5,944 bases of DNA from JANWKA01 sp035533815. GTDB taxonomy: Bacteria > Bacteroidota > Bacteroidia > Chitinophagales > Chitinophagaceae. A model generated the notes under the pieces. That model was not told the DNA's origin, ran no database searches, and was given only the letters and a program-made list of their open reading frames with translations. Both the position numbers and the translations under genes were made by a program. Below are positions 5,387-5,944 of the stretch, in pieces. Within the stretch, counting starts at the first letter, position 1. Each line of letters starts with the position of its first letter. The stretch is taken from NCBI GenBank assembly GCA_035533815.1, contig DATLTB010000097.1, positions 1 through 5,944 of the forward strand, in the 5' to 3' direction.

Positions 5387-5944
5387 TTACCTAGCAGATT
5401 CGCTGCGGATCACATTGAGGGCCCCGCCTGCCCTGAACCACGCAATCTGCTGTTCGTTATAGGTATGATTGGCCATGATCTCCTCCTCAGCACCCCCATG
5501 ATGGTGCAGGACGACAGTCAGGGAGATGCCGGGTGCAAAATGTTCCAGCCCTGTGATGTCCACCATATCCTCCTCGCATACCTTTTCATAATCATTTTTA
5601 TCGGCAAAGGTTATGGCCAGCATACCCTGTTTTTTTAGGTTGGTTTCATGGATACGGGCAAAGGATTTGACCAGGATTGCCCGGACCCCGAGATGGCGGG
5701 GTTCCATGGCCGCATGCTCCCGGGAAGAACCTTCCCCGTAGTTCTCATCCCCCACGACAAGGGATCCAAAACCTGCTGCCTGATAGGCCCGTTGTACCGC
5801 AGGCACGGACTCATATTGCCCGGTTATGGTATTTTTCACGGAATCAGTTTTGCCATTAAAGGCATTCACTGCTCCGATAAGCATATTATTGGAAATATTA
5901 TCCAAATGCCCCCGGTATTTTAACCAGGGTCCCGCCATAGAAAT
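5387..5944 (-). CDS. acn: aconitate hydratase, C-terminal part
   Basis: Aconitase interconverts citrate and isocitrate through cis-aconitate in the TCA cycle, in the cytoplasm, using a 4Fe-4S cluster. Only the last 185 residues lie in the window; the frame is open to base 5944 and the family usually has 750 or more residues. The visible part is the C-terminal swivel domain. It opens with ISMAGPWLKYRGHLDNISNN and contains the hallmark GDENYGEGSSREHAAMEPRHLG, with the catalytic Ser and substrate-binding Arg of GSSRE. KSFARIHETNLKKQG follows. This pattern matches mitochondrial-type aconitase rather than the AcnA/IRP1 or AcnB types. The 4Fe-4S cysteines lie outside the window. The stop codon is 26 nt before the left 9-bp repeat of the tnpB element, so before insertion aconitase and pyrR were probably close neighbours on the same strand. 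The name acn is used in the general sense. Confidence 0.95.
   Translation of the reverse strand: MSMAGPWLKYRGHLDNISNNMLIGAVNAFNGKTDSVKNTITGQYESVPAVQRAYQAAGFGSLVVGDENYGEGSSREHAAMEPRHLGVRAILVKSFARIHETNLKKQGMLAITFADKNDYEKVCEEDMVDITGLEHFAPGISLTVVLHHHGGAEEEIMANHTYNEQQIAWFRAGGALNVIRSESAR

Overview
The window looks like a chromosomal segment of a Bacteroidota bacterium, probably of the Chitinophagales/Saprospirales kind. The evidence is the pyrR-pyrB gene order, the mitochondrial-type aconitase, a secreted beta-barrel-like protein ending in Phe, and the general absence of Shine-Dalgarno sequences before starts. The exact lineage is inferred from gene style and was not tested. No rRNA, tRNA or CRISPR array is visible.

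Layout: the left half is read on the + strand. It holds the 3' three quarters of a TetA-like MFS transporter (1-912), a small, very basic secreted protein carrying a 57-bp tandem repeat (1040-1552), and a secreted, probably outer-membrane beta-barrel protein of unknown function (1656-2525). The right half is read on the - strand. In transcription order it holds the C-terminal part of aconitase (5944-5387), a stand-alone tnpB gene of the IS200/IS605 (IS1341-like) type (5259-4078), pyrR (4072-3542) and pyrB (3487-2549). The two halves converge with only 23 bp between the stop codons of the beta-barrel gene and pyrB.

The metabolic core is pyrR-pyrB: a PRPP-binding regulator/uracil phosphoribosyltransferase followed by aspartate carbamoyltransferase, the first committed step of pyrimidine synthesis. 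The most interesting feature is the tnpB element wedged between aconitase and pyrR. A 9-bp direct repeat (TTGAAAACG on the - strand) lies on both sides of it. The right copy is exactly the first three codons of pyrR, so pyrR starts with TTG only 5 nt after the tnpB stop. Collapsing the repeat removes 1288 bp and rebuilds a compact acn-pyrR junction with a 26-nt spacer. TnpB keeps its RuvC acidic residues and Zn-ribbon cysteines. A hairpin sits where the right end and omega-RNA should be, so the predicted guide would consist of the first bases of pyrR and would match the empty site. The tnpB leader also holds mutually exclusive inverted repeats, one of which pairs with the bases just before the tnpB start codon.

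The second point of interest is the pair of secreted proteins of unknown function (1040-2525), whose first member carries a recent-looking internal duplication.
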